Notes under the pieces: model-generated
What the model was told of the DNA's origin: nothing
Databases searched by the model: none
The model's input: the letters and a program-made list of their open reading frames with translations, nothing else
Part shown: positions 1 to 11,375 of the stretch, piece after piece
Position numbering within the stretch: position 1 is the stretch's first letter
Layout: each line of letters starts with the position of its first letter
Origin: Jacaranda mimosifolia
Taxonomy: Eukaryota; Streptophyta; Magnoliopsida; Lamiales; Bignoniaceae
Length of the DNA: 64,000 nucleotides
Reading direction: 5' to 3'
Assembly: GCA_018894105.1 (NCBI GenBank)
Contig: CM032133.1
Location: forward strand, 16,568,501-16,632,500
Translations under genes and position numbers: made by a program

Positions 1-1246
1 GAACACGGTAGGTCGATCCTTTCGAGGATGAAATCTGCCAGGACCTGTGCCTTGATGGCTGCTCGCAGTTGAAATTGGATGTCGAATTCTCCGAGCTCGA
101 TGGCCCATTTAGTGAGTCGACCTGAAGTGTCCGGCTTCGATAATACCTGTTTCGGTGGCTGATTCGTTAACACCGAGATTGTGTGTGATTGGAAGTAAGG
201 TCGCAGCTTCCTTGCTGATGAGACGAGGGCTAGAGCGAATTTCTCGATCTCCAAATAGTTATATTCTGGCCCTTGGAGGGCCTTGCTACAATAGTAAACG
301 GGGCAAGGGTTTCCATTTCTTATTGCAGTTAACACCGAACTAACGGAGGCTGAAGAGACAGCCAGATATATCTGTAAGACTTCCTCTAGCTCAGGTTTGG
401 CGAGCAGAGGTGGTGAAGAGAGATATTGCTTGAGGTCGAGGAGGGCTTTATCGCACTGTTCATCCCATCTGAATCCCAACTTCTTTGTGTTTCTTAGGAT
501 TTTGAAGAAAGGTAAGCTCTTGTCTGCCAGCCTGGCCACAAATCTGCCCAAAGCAATCACTCTGCCAATGAGGCGTTGAACTTCCCGCATTATGCGCGGC
601 GGGGTTATGTCGAGAACTGCTTGAATTTTCTGAGGGTTGGCTTCGATACCTCTCTGGCTGACCATGAAACCGAGGAATTTGCCACCCCGCACGCCGAACG
701 TGCATTTGCCGGGGTTTAGTTTCATACCAAAGGCTCTTAGAATAGAGAATGTGTGATTCAGGTCAGCCAAGTGATTTTCTACTCTGCCTGTTTTTACAAT
801 CATGTCATCCACATAAACCTCTATTGAGTTCCCAATCTCATTTTTAAACATGAAGTTAACAAGCCTTTGATAAGTTGCTCCGGCATTTTTAAGTGCAAAC
901 GGCATGACCAAAAAGCAATATACCCCATTGGGAACAACAAAAGAGGTTTTTTGCCTATCCTCAGGTGCCATAAATATTTGATAATACCCTTGAAATGCGT
1001 CCATCATGCTTAGTAATTCACATCTAGCGGTGGAGTCGACAAGTAAATCAATACGAGGCAACGGGTAAGGATCTTTAGGGCAAGCTTTATTCAAGTCTGT
1101 GAAATCGTTACACATCCTCCACTTTCCCTCACTCTTGGGGACTAAGACAACATTACATAGCCAAGAAGGATACTGAATTTCAACAACATAGCCAGCCTCT
1201 AGGAGTTTGCTTACCTCTTCTTGGATAATTTGTGCCGCTCGGCGTT
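1..1246 (-). pseudogene. Gypsy pol: reverse transcriptase and RNase H, 5' in-window part
   Basis: Translated on the minus strand this gives a full RT palm: EEVSKLLEAGYVVEIQYPSW near 1230-1160, KWRMCNDFTDLNKACPKD near 1130-1080, and the catalytic box YVDDM near 815-800, followed by the LGFMVSQRGIEANP region. Toward base 1 it continues into an RNase H domain (GRLTKWAIELGEFDIQF near 130-80), and the frame is still open at the window edge. It is out of frame with the upstream protease: the upstream frame reads RVFNAERHKLSKKR and stops at 1211, while the RT frame begins about ten codons earlier, which points to a one-base indel near 1245. Function in life: copying element RNA into DNA in cytoplasmic particles. 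Confidence 0.93.
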
Positions 1247-2431
1247 AAAAACTCTCTTCTTCTGGCGGACTGGCTTATGGGCAGGGTCCACATTGAGCCT
1301 GTGGACGATGATGTCTGGGTCGATACCCTGCAGGTCGGCCGCTTTCCAAGCGAAGACATCAAGGTTCTTTCGGAGGAAGTCGACCATGAGGCACTCTAGT
1401 CGATCTCCCAAATCAGTGCCGATCTTGGTTGTCTTGTCAGGATTCCCGGGCTCTAGCTCAATTGTCTTGAAGTCTCCCGTCGGCTCGACTCTGGTGTCTT
1501 CGATCTTTCTCTTCTTCGATGAAGTTCCCTCATCGGGTTTCGCTACAGGGGCATCCCCCGAGGGCTTCAACTGTGGCCTTCTTTTCTGCTCACCGAAGTC
1601 CACGGAGATTGTGTAACAGCGCCAAGCGTCCTTAATATTGCATAAAATCTGACCAACTCCTCCAGGGGTCGGGAACTTTATCTTCATGTGATATGTGGAC
1701 GCGATAGCTCTGAAGTCATTTAGGGCTGGTCTTCCCAAAATAACATTGTAAGCGAACGGGGCGTCGACCACTAAATAACTAATCATCAAGGTTCGGCTAC
1801 GATGGCCCTGCCCGAAAGTCGTGGAGAGGGAGATGGACCCTAGCGGCATTATCTCCGATCCCCCGAATCCAACTAGGGGCGTTCTGACTGGATCAAAGTT
1901 CAGCTTGCCCAAGTCCATCCTTTTTAGTATCGACGAGAATATGATATTGACTGAGCTACCGTTGTCGACCAGGACATTTCTAACTTCGAAGTTGGCGATC
2001 TCGAGAGCGACCACCATAGGGCAGTCGATCTTCCGGTCCATGCCTTGGTTTTCGAGGTGGCTGAGGTCTGCATCTGAAAAGGATATTGGCTCTGTGCTGT
2101 TTGTAAGCTGAAAAACCGTCTCGACCCTAGCTGGCTTGGTCGAGTCGAGCTGCCGTTGGGTTTGTTTCCTTGCGTTTCGGGAGTCTCCTCCAGTGGGACC
2201 CCCGGCGATCATGTCGATGACCTCTCTGATGGGTGGGTGGGCTTCATGGGCAGGTTTCTTCCCTTTGTCCTCTCTTCGCAGGCTGGCCGACCTTTCTCTA
2301 CGGGGACTCCGGTCGAGCGCTTCCTCCTCTCGTCGATTTCTGTCCTCGACAAATTTCTTTAGGTGCCCCTGTCTGATCAACCTCTCAATTTCGTCCTTCA
2401 AGTTGAAGCAGTCTTCGCTGTCATGCCCTTT
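1211..2431 (-). pseudogene. Gypsy pol N-terminal part: aspartic protease and linker
   Basis: An open frame of about 400 codons. It starts just after the in-frame TAA at 2432-2434. The first residues (GHDSEDCFNLKDEIERLI) complete a zinc-finger-like CHFH...GH...C motif begun on the gag side. A basic, charged linker follows. The retroviral-type protease region has VLVDNGSSVNIIF, where the usual D-[ST]-G catalytic triad appears as D-N-G, a variant seen in plant gypsy elements, and a later VILGRPALNDF motif that typifies the C-terminal protease flap. The frame ends at 1211 by a frameshift into the RT. The protease would process the Gag-Pol polyprotein. Confidence 0.85.
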
Positions 2432-3676
2432 TTATCTGTGGAAGTGGCAGAATTTCCCGGACTTCCTCATGGCCTCCGTTTCCGTAATTTTGCGGGGCTT
2501 TTTCAGCAGGTTGTCATGTTGAATGGCAAAGAGCACTTCTTTTCTTACCATGGAGAGCGGAGTATAGTCGTGGAAGCGTCTAATCGGGGACCGACGTCCT
2601 TCCCTGTTTTGCTTGTCGTCATTCTCTTTGCCCTTTTTCCTGTCAGTTTCGATGCTGCCGTATTTCATCTTGTTAATCTCTTCTTGTGTCATGTACCTTT
2701 CCACGAGGTCGAGGAGTTCTTCCATCGTACGGGGCTGAGCGCGCACCAAAGCGTTAGCGCACTCTTTGTGCCTCAATCCCAAAAACAGCACATCAATCAA
2801 GAACTCAATCCTCGGACTGTCAATTTTCAACACCTCTGTGTTGAATCTGGTGAAAAAATCTCTCAAAGACTCCTCCTCGGCTTGCTTCACCGTGTGCAAG
2901 TGGGTGTGTGGCAGCTTCGCCTTCCTTCTGCTGGCAAACTGGTGCAGAAATTTATCACAAAACTTGTCATACGAAAAGATGGACGCCGGCTCTAACTTCA
3001 CGAACCAATCCAAGGCCACCCCCTGAAGTGTGGTTACCAGCATTTTTGCATGAATATACTCGTTGTGTCTATGCAGCTACATCATGTGTTCAAACTGCAG
3101 CAAATGTTCACTCGGGTCCGTGGACCCGTCTTACCGCGGGAGACCAGTGGGGATCTTGGCATCCACCGCGATGCGTTTATTAATGATTTCTTGTGTGAAG
3201 GGTGAGTCCCGTTCCCTTCTAAATCTCGAGGGCACCTCCGGCTGAAGGGGCCTGTCTACATTCCCCCTCTACAGCTCCTCCAGGCGCTTATTTAGTTGCT
3301 GCACCTGGTGGGATACCTCCTCCCACTCCTGCTGATCCTGCTTTCTTCTACCTCGGGAACGTTCGGTCCTATCGCGCTGCGGGGCTCGAAGGGGCCGAAC
3401 GTCATGGTCCACGGAGTCTGCTACCTCTTCCCTCGGCGGGGGGCGGGGTGCCTCCTGGTGAAAACGACTCTGGCTTGGTTCTCGCCTAGCTGGATGCCTG
3501 GGGGACCCCAGACGCCGTGAGTATTCTACAGGCGGTGCTTGCTCATGCCCCGTCGGAGGGGGCGTGGCACTGGCTACCGGTTCCGGCAGTGCGGCTTGCC
3601 GGTTCAATGAGGCTGAAAATTGGGCTGATATCTGTGCGGAGATCTGCTCACTGATGAGCTGCATCAACTGGGACAT
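2432..3676 (-). pseudogene. Gypsy gag (capsid), with three internal stops and a terminal stop
   Basis: The N-terminal segment (3676-3269) is proline/arginine-rich with a coiled-coil-like end (VSHQVQQLNKRLEEL). The core capsid segment includes FTQEIINKRIAVDAKIPTGL near 3190, then ALDWFVKLEPASIFSYDKF near 3020 and a QFASRRKAKL...FFTRFN block. These match the plant retrotransposon gag domain (Retrotrans_gag). All pieces lie in one frame and are interrupted by stops near 3267, 3132 and 3076; a further TAA at 2432-2434 separates gag from pol. The last stop falls inside the zinc-finger-like motif, so it looks like damage rather than programmed readthrough. Confidence 0.88.
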
Positions 3677-3828
3677 AGTGAGGGTGACTACGGGCTTAGG
3701 CTGTATACTGGGACCCGAAGCAGTCCTTTCTTCGTTCTGGCGGGGTGGGGGGAGCTGGATCTTCTGTTCTCTCCCCTCCCAGAAGGGGCTCGCCTAGTGT
3801 TCACCATTCTTGACAGAAGATTCCGTGT

Positions 3829-3848
3829 TTCCCACAGACGGCGCCAAA
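3829..3848 (-). other. Primer-binding site of the gypsy element
   Basis: Read on the minus strand, the bases directly after the LTR end (CCTCATCA) are TTTGGCGCCGTCTGTGGG. A TGGCGCC start next to the LTR is typical of plant Ty3/gypsy primer-binding sites. I do not assign the tRNA with certainty. Confidence 0.8.
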
Positions 3849-4623
3849 TGATGAGGGTCCGAATCGTAATACAGGTACTCTGATTCCGATCTATATTGGG
3901 TTTAACCCCAAAGGTGGATATCTTCCGTTAATGATGTTTGAGAATCCTGCAATCAAGGCAAACGTTAAGCTAGCCGAGTGGCCCTCGGCTTAGGCCCTCC
4001 GACGCTCAAGTCAGTATTTGAAGTATTTAGCAATGGAGTAAGGTAGTTTCAGAGTGTATTGGTGCATACCTTGTGAGGTAAGACAAATGAGTTTTTATAT
4101 TCTTCCCCTTGTAGGAAATGACGGGTAAGCCCTTGGCTTACCCTTGGGGTCTTCAGCCTCCTCCAAGGGGCAATTAGTCTATTCCCCCATTTGAATTTTG
4201 CCAGCTAGATGTCCTTTCAAGCTATAGGACGGGACGATATACGGTGTGGCGCTTGCCGCGTCAGACAGCGAGGGGATGGCATGCGCCATTAATGCGGTGG
4301 CGTGGTGCTAGTCAACGCATTTAATGCGGTGGCAGAGTACTGTGCAGAATTCGACCTCCCATCGGCCTGATGGGGGTCGAATATGGTCGATATTATCCAA
4401 GGGCTCCGAGGCGCCCGCCTGGGCCTGGGGGAGATTGGTCGAACCTAGTCGACGTGTCCCACGGGCCCCGGGCCGTTGTCTGAACGCTGGGCCTTTGGGG
4501 CCACTGCCTGGTCGAACGGGGTCGGCGTGGCTCCCGGGCCCTGGGCCGTTGTCTGAAACGTTGGGCCCTTTTGGGGCTGAGCCGTTGTCTAAAACGTTGG
4601 GCCTTTTGGGCCACCCTATATCA
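3849..4623 (-). repeat. 5' LTR of the gypsy element, 775 bp
   Basis: On the plus strand it runs TGATGAGGGT...CCCTATATCA, so on the minus strand it starts TGATATAGGG and ends CCCTCATCA, with TGAT/ATCA terminal inverted repeats. The inner edge is fixed by the adjoining PBS; the outer edge by the jump to copia RT coding sequence. About 230 bp at 4390-4615 is strikingly GC-rich and holds three imperfect copies of a GCCGTTGTCTGAAACGTTGG motif followed by GGGCC stretches. The matching 3' LTR and target duplication are outside the window. Confidence 0.8.
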
Positions 4624-7600
4624 ATATATATATATATATCTAGCGGCTCTACAAGTACACAAACTTTTTTCTCTTGTCTGAGAACTACGAACCCTTCAGG
4701 TTGTTCTGCATACTCTTCATCATCCACATTACCTTTTAAGAATGGCATTTTTACATATATTTAGTGAACAACCAAATTATGAAAAGAAGCAAGTGAAATA
4801 TTAATTAACAAACTAATTATGGCAATTCTTGCCACCAGAGCATAACTTTGAACATAATCCATACCTTCATTTTGTTGAAAGTCTTTAGCTACCAATCTTT
4901 CTTTAAACTTATTAATGGGTCAATCCATTTTTATTTTCTTTTTTTAGAAATCCATTTATAACCTATTGACTTAGAACCACGAGGGAGATCTATTGATTTT
5001 CAAATTTAATTTTTGATTATCGAGTCCATCTTGTCTCAGCTTGCTCCTTTCGAAAGTGTAGAATCTTGGGTCCTGTTCTCTTGACTTCTCCCAAAAAAAT
5101 TTCATTTTCCCACAATATTACAAAATAGGCACACGTTCTCCAATCCTTTTTCCAAAAAATACAATTTTAATACCAAAAAAATCCTCACAAAACAATTCCA
5201 AAAAACCCTACACCCTAATTTTAATCATTACAAATATATATAGATATATATATAAATTACTTTCCCAAAACAAAAGAAACGCATGGCACATTCTCCAAAT
5301 TTTTTTCCAAAAATCCATTCTCCCAAAATATTTTCTACAAAACATCCAAAAGCCAAGAGAACAAACCCTTGAGGCCTCACAACCTCTTTACATGTTAAAG
5401 GCTCAATATCAAAATTATATGAAGGTTGTTAAGGGCTCAATATCAAAATTATATGCTAAACTCATACTTATATGTTCTCTAGTTCTTTCGATTAAGAACA
5501 GAGGGAAAGTAGGACCATATGTCTTTGCTTGTCTTATTTATTTTATTTCTCCAAACTTAAGAAAATTTTCTTGATCTTCATTTGTCAGATCATTTTTTTG
5601 GAATACTTTTCTTTATAAAAAAACTGTAACTTGGGTTTAGGAATTGAACTCAACCTTGTATTATCAAATATAACATCTCTTGATTCTATTATTGTACTTA
5701 TAGAAATTGAATCATTTGGTGGTATGAACAATAACGGGTATGTTTGCCGTATCCAATAACTACGTATTTATTTTCTCTTTTTCCCAATTTTCTATCTTTG
5801 ATCCATGATTCACAATGGCTCTACAGCTCCAAACCATTAAATAATAAAGGTTTGACTTCAGTTTATTTCAAAACACATGTGAAATCTTACTCTTCTTCTT
5901 CTTCATTTTTTCTCGGTACTCAGGATACAATATGACAAGTAGTTAATAATGCTCCAACTCAAAAACCTTGTGACAAACCAAATTTAGAAAGTATTGCATT
6001 TACCATTTCTGTTGACACTCTATCTTTATATTCCGCAATACTATTTTGCTGAGGTGAAAAGGTGTAATAGTCTCACGTGTTATATTGGTGACTCAAAATA
6101 CTTACCTCCTCTATCAATTCTTAGACATTTAAAAAGAGTTTACATTATAATTACACTTAAAATTTATAAACTTTATATTTTTCTAAAACTTCACTTTTTA
6201 GAGTGCAATAAATAAACATAAAAATACTCGAAACAATCATCAATAAAGTTACATAACATTTCTTTTATCTTATGGTGGGAGTAAAATGCGTATCACATTC
6301 ATCATTATGTATAAAGAACCTGGAACATCCATCAAGTTTAGGAAATAAAATTCTACTTATTTTGAAAGTAAGCATATTTTACATGTATTATGATCACTAT
6401 TAAGATTTGAGATTAGTTTTTAAGATTGTCATATCATGCATTCTTCTAAAGTTGATACGTCCTAATTGATTACACTATAAAGGTAAAGATGACTCAGTAA
6501 TATAAACAAAATTCATTTTGTTAATAGCATTAAGCTTAATATATCGTTGTAAAAGTATCGTTTTCATAAAAAGCTTCACCATATATTAATACAAACTTAT
6601 CAGTCTAAAAACAACTTTAAAACTAATTTAGTAAATCACAGTATACAAGATTTATTTTTCTAAAACTAGGTACATAATATCCAAAAAGTGAATTCAAGTT
6701 CTATAGCTCCTTTCCCTTTATTTTAGAATTGGATGAATTTCTCATGAACATCAAAATTTCGTTTTCACTTATTGGAACGTTTTAAAGAGCCTTTTGTCCT
6801 TATACACATGTTCTATTGTACTGTAATCAATATACCATGCATCATCATTTTGAACCATATTTACCTTTAGAAGCACTGCCACAAAAGTATACCACTCGTT
6901 GTAGCACCCTTCGAGGTTTGATTTTGAACTAATTTCAAACTTTAAACCTTTTGAAAATGGTGCAAATAAATTTTATATGCCTAATTTTTCTACAAGTATA
7001 GTAAGATCCATTTTTCTGTTTCCTTTTGAATTTTTCGCCAACTGGTTTTATTGGGTGTTTACCCCTTCTTCTTGTTAATGTTTGCTTTGGTTTATATACT
7101 TAATTTTTCCTATTCCACCATATTTACTTTGGAAATTATTGAATTTTTTTTAGTATTCTTTGGATTTTATTCTCGTAGAGCTTGTGACAATCTTCCTCAA
7201 TTTGAAGGTGATTATTAAGTTCCTCAAGATATATATATATATCTTCGTTGTTGTGTTTAAAGGTTTCTTAACATCTTTCTAGTATGGAGGCAACTTATCA
7301 TTGATATAACAATAATTTCATCTATTTTCAATTATGTTGCATATGGCCAACATCAATTTATCTCATGCACTTGGTCCATAACAGAATATCTATCTATCCT
7401 TTGTAAATATTAAAACAACTAACCAGAAATTTTATGCTGTTTTTATCTTAAACTATGTACCTGACCAATCTTTCCCAAACCTTCCTTGCGATAAGCACTT
7501 GTTGATAGGCATAAAAGAGCACATATGACATTCCATTCAAAATATGTTATAGACATATGCAACCGTCATTTTCTATCTTCTACCTCATCTAAGTTGCAAC

Positions 7601-7800
7601 AATGGCATCATATTTGCTCTCTAGAAATCTTTCTGGGGTTAGTTCATAGGTGATATTGAACATTGTTAGAAGCAAATGAATCTTCCTTTATGAATGGCTG
7701 AAATTACCACCATCAACTTGATCTAGGTTTACAATATTGATAGTCATCTCTCTCATGGAAGCCATTTGCACCCCGAAAATAAGCATTAAGATTGTTAGAG
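4624..7800 (-). mobile_element. Decayed Ty1/copia retrotransposon interior (IN and RT)
   Basis: Minus-strand translation recovers copia pol in the expected order despite many stops. The integrase core lies near 6290-6060 (TFIDDCFEYFYVYLLHSK, then CLRIDRGGKYF), the integrase tail near 6055-5600 (SIAEYKDRVSTEMVNAIL), and the RT near 5000-4640 (INKFKERLVAKDFQQNEGMDY, then PFLKGNVDDEEYAEQPEGF and QEKKVCVLVEPL). The RT is cut at 4624 by the gypsy LTR. A 300 bp MITE sits between integrase and RT. A GAG-pre-integrase-like trace lies near 6480-6420; farther upstream (6.5-7.8 kb) resemblance fades and the end is approximate. No LTR or PBS was found. Confidence 0.8.
5069..5368. mobile_element. Tourist-like MITE, 300 bp
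   Basis: The ends form inverted repeats (GGTCCTGTTCTC on the left, GGGTTTGTTCTC read inward from the right) and are flanked by TTG on both sides (5066-5068, 5369-5371), consistent with a 3 bp PIF/Harbinger-type target duplication. The interior is A/C-rich and non-coding. It interrupts the copia remnant between integrase and RT. The same terminal and subterminal sequence occurs in the larger element at 55618-57166. Confidence 0.72.
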
Positions 7801-8935
7801 TTGAGAATTCACTGGTCACAACAAGTTAGAATGCTAATTTGTTAAACTTTATTAGTATATAGAACTCCAACTGGTATGACAAAACAACTTCAAGTTGGAT
7901 GTTTAGTTGAACTGCATATGGTTTGGTGTGATGCAAATGCCAATTTTCTGAAGGTTTATTTCGCCTTGACCTCTTGACATGCAATCAGGATTGCAACTCG
8001 TTTGAGGATACAAATGAAACATATTTGATCTTATATATGATGCACTCAAAAATAAACTCCTACGACTCTTCTCAATAATATTATAGAACTATATGACCTA
8101 TACATTATCTTATGCAATAAGATAATATATAAGAGAACTCAAAGAAATATATACCACAAGAGATTGTGTTTTTACATTGTTGCGTATACAATTTTCCAAA
8201 TATTTCATATCAAATGAAAAATCCCTTGTATAGATATTACTGGTGCCTTTTCATAAGAGATATAGCTTGAAAAAAAGAGCTATTACTATTGTGTTATACC
8301 AATGAACGAACACAACCAATGTAATTTAATTTTTTCTCAATATTTTTCGGCTTCCCTAATGGCAGGATGCTGAATTCTCTATATTATTGGTAGCACAATG
8401 CAAGCTTCCTGGCATCTAGGCACTAGATGGTTTAGATTACCTTGACACCTTATAATTTCTCATTTCCTTAATTTGTTTCCGTCATATATGGAGGATCACT
8501 AAAAGGAACACTAGTTCTGAAAATACTCTAACCAAGATCACTAAGTTAGTTAGTTGTCTATACCATCATTAGAAAAGTTGCAAGCATATTCTCCTCATCA
8601 AAGAAAGAAAATAGGAAAAATGAAGCTTGTTAATAACTAAAAACGAGTTCCCATAACCTTTGTTATCAAGAATTCATATTCATATTTGTTCTCAAGAATT
8701 CATACTAGAAAGATAGTTTTATTTTCTCTTGTCTCTATCATGATGGTTCTTTTCTCTCTCTTAAATTTTGCACCCCCCTTTTTTTTAATCAATTACTTCA
8801 CTTTATCATGATAATTTTTTTTTATTTATTCTAAGAATTTAAATAAATAAATTAAAATTATAGTATCACATAAAAAGTAAATAAATAATTTTATTTATCT
8901 TGTATTATAAATATTTTAACACATGAACAAAGTGT
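7801..8935. other. AT-rich non-coding stretch
   Basis: No open frame, repeat structure or recognised motif. It may be the decayed 5' end of the neighbouring copia element, but no LTR boundary or initiator-tRNA primer site was seen. Confidence 0.5.
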
Positions 8936-8943
8936 GTGAAAAT

Positions 8944-9826
8944 TAGGGCTGGGTGGGGGTCGTGTAGCCCCCTTGGGTAATACCCCTACTGCGGGTGCCC
9001 GCGGGCTCATGTTTCATTTATTGATACCCGATTCCCAACCCTCATTTGATGGGGTTACCCCATCGGGTACCCATTTGGGTTGGGTATCCCCCGGGAGTAT
9101 CCCAAAATTTCTCATTTTTCTAAAATTTTTTTAATAGATAAAAATTAAAATTTTGTTAATTTATTATTCATTTTCATCATAAATCAACTCATAGCACTAC
9201 ACTTGACTTGTTCACAAGTTTTAAATCCCTCTTAAAATGTAATTTTAAGACTTAAATATAAACATTGATTTTTAATATATGATATACATCATATATTGAT
9301 AATAATATCTTATCAATATCATCATCATCATCCTTTATTCATCACAAATTATAATTCAACTTCACACTTCACAATATCATAATAATATTTCATCACAAGT
9401 TACAACTCACAAAAGCATTAAAATCCAAACATTCCAACAAATTCACAAATAAAACCAACAAAGTTTTCAAAGGAAATAATCATTATCCAAATACATTACA
9501 TATCAAATCAAATATTGGGCTAATAAGAGCCTAATAAATTGGGCTCCAAATTTCAGAGGCCTAGAAGATTTTGTGTTTATGGTGTGCTGTGACTTGTGAG
9601 TGTTCGACTATTTTTTATGAGTATAATTAGAGGATTTTTTAAAAAAATAAAAATGGAGGCACTCGATCGAGTATCGAGCACCAAAAGGCCTTACCCGATA
9701 CCTCACCTGAAAGGTACGCCTTTATTACCTAATCGAATTTGGGGACTAAAATACCTAATCTAAACAGGAAATACTCGATAAGATCAGGTCGGGTGCCCCA
9801 GTACATGAATCTGATTCCCACCTCTA
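8944..9826. mobile_element. hAT-like non-autonomous DNA transposon, 883 bp
   Basis: The ends are TAGGGCTGGG on the left and, read inward from the right, TAGAGGTGGG. They are flanked by the 8 bp direct repeat GTGAAAAT (8936-8943 and 9827-9834), the length hAT transposases make. Subterminal regions are GC-rich and full of GGGTACCC/GGGTATCG-type words on both sides, while the middle is AT-rich. No transposase coding is present. Confidence 0.85.
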
Positions 9827-9836
9827 GTGAAAATTA

Positions 9837-10979
9837 ATAATACATATGAAGAATTAAAAAAATACTCTCATTTTTCATATACTTTCAAAAGTTAACTTAT
9901 ACTACTCATATGCTTAAGTTGAAGCATTTAGTATATATGTTATACTTGACGAATAATATTCTATTTTAATAAATATCATAATTTTTTTTTTAAATATAAT
10001 AGTTAAATGAATACTAATAAACAAAAAAATAAATATTATCTAAATCAAAATTATTTGTAGATCAAGTAGCCAGTTGCATACATATAATGAGTGTCTACAC
10101 TAGTAATGAATGACAAGAAGTGAAAACACGGTGAAAAAGGAGGCCATACTATATATCATTTTAAAAAGCAAAATGCTTTATACATTCCTCATATGATGTC
10201 TATATCCTCAACGGTGATGACTTATACGATTGGTTTAATATGCAGAATAGGACCTCGGAAGAAAAGTTGTGTTGGGTGAAGGGTTTAGAAACCTAGCAAC
10301 CCTTAGGCTCATTTCCAGGTCTCGTTAGTAACTCCAATTACCATCATCAATAAAATGCGAATAAGAGGACTTGATCAAAAAAATATACACAAAATTTGTA
10401 AAGAATGCATGAAATGCAACCTAATCTATATTTTTTTGGTTTAGGTTAAGATTACCTACATACCCCATCATAGGAATCAGAACTATGTAGTTCTTCTGTC
10501 CCTAAATCAAGGCCCAAGTTTGCTTGATATGAGAGACTAGTGTTCTTTATTTGCTGGAATTTTATGTGAGAGAAGGTGTTTATTTAGGGTGAAAAGATAT
10601 GAAAATGAAAAAGAAATACCGAAGAAGGCTTTAGTTTTTATGTGGATGTTTATGAATTCCCTAAGAAAATTAGAGCCAAACATTATTTGAAGGTGTCACT
10701 TTTTTGAACTCTGAAGTGGTGAAACCTAGGTGGAAAAGATTACAAGTCGAAGAGGGATTGAGTTCTTATGTGGAACACTTATATATCCTATCAAGGGAAT
10801 TAGAATTAAATGTAGTTCGAAGGTGCCACTTTTATTGACCTAAAAGTGGTGAAACCACATCTTGTCATTTTTTGGTGACCTAGAAGGATGAAACTAGGTT
10901 TAGTCACTTTTGTGATTTGAAAGGAAGAAACTGGTATGTGCTGTTCTCTTTTTGATAAGAACTAGATAAAACCATGGTC
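9837..10979. other. Non-coding stretch with loosely repeated words
   Basis: No gene seen. From about 10700 there are recurring AGTGGTGAAACC and GGATGAAACTAGG words, an irregular prelude to the tandem repeats that follow. Confidence 0.45.
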
Positions 10980-11375
10980 TGTTCTTGCTTATGAGGTTAG
11001 ATAATGATGATGCTAGATAATGATAAGGCTAGACAATTCGAACTATTCTTCATAATGAGGATAAACTACCTCGGACTACTCTTGATGATGAGGCTAGACA
11101 ACTCTGAACTACTCTGGGGACGATGATAGACAATCCCAAATGATATGATATCTTTTGGTGTCGAGATAGGATTAAAATTCCAACTTAATTTTAGATGTCG
11201 AGGCTATACAAACTACCTAATTTGTTTTGAATGTCGAGACCGAACGCATTACCTCGGTGTGTTTTAGGTGTTGAGACAAACACACCTTTATTTGTTTTTG
11301 ACGTTGAGGCTAGACACACTACCTTAATCACTTTTAGATGAAGAGGTGAAGCCGCTACCTCAAAAGATTTTGATT
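10980..11375. repeat. Degenerate tandem repeats, including a ~36 bp unit
   Basis: From 11160 to 11375 about five or six diverged copies of a 35-38 bp unit follow each other, each with a GATGTCGAGGCTAGACAC-like core and an ACTACCT tail. The minus-strand frame at 11412-11191 shows the same thing as a 12-residue periodicity. Just before it (10980-11130) a related GAGGCTAGACAA word recurs with wider spacing. I regard the open frame as a by-product of the repeat, not a gene. Confidence 0.65.

Larger units (their letters stand above)
1..4623 (-). mobile_element. Ty3/gypsy LTR retrotransposon, partial (runs off the window start)
   Basis: On the minus strand the order is 5' LTR, primer-binding site, gag, aspartic protease, reverse transcriptase, RNase H. 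This is the Ty3/gypsy order as far as it can be followed; integrase and the 3' LTR would lie before base 1. The coding part reads almost continuously, with a few in-frame stops and one frameshift, so the insertion looks fairly young but inactive. Immediately beyond the LTR lies a Ty1/copia reverse transcriptase fragment, so this element interrupted an older copia element. The protease-RT style resembles the plant Tat-type lineage, but that placement is an inference. Confidence 0.93.

Noticed and set aside
460..705. Minus-strand 81-codon frame
   Set aside because: Out of frame with the RT that covers the same bases.
1221..3797. Several plus-strand frames (for example 2363-2995, 3296-3520, 1821-2111)
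   Set aside because: They are antisense shadows of the gypsy gag-pol on the minus strand, which has clear domain motifs.
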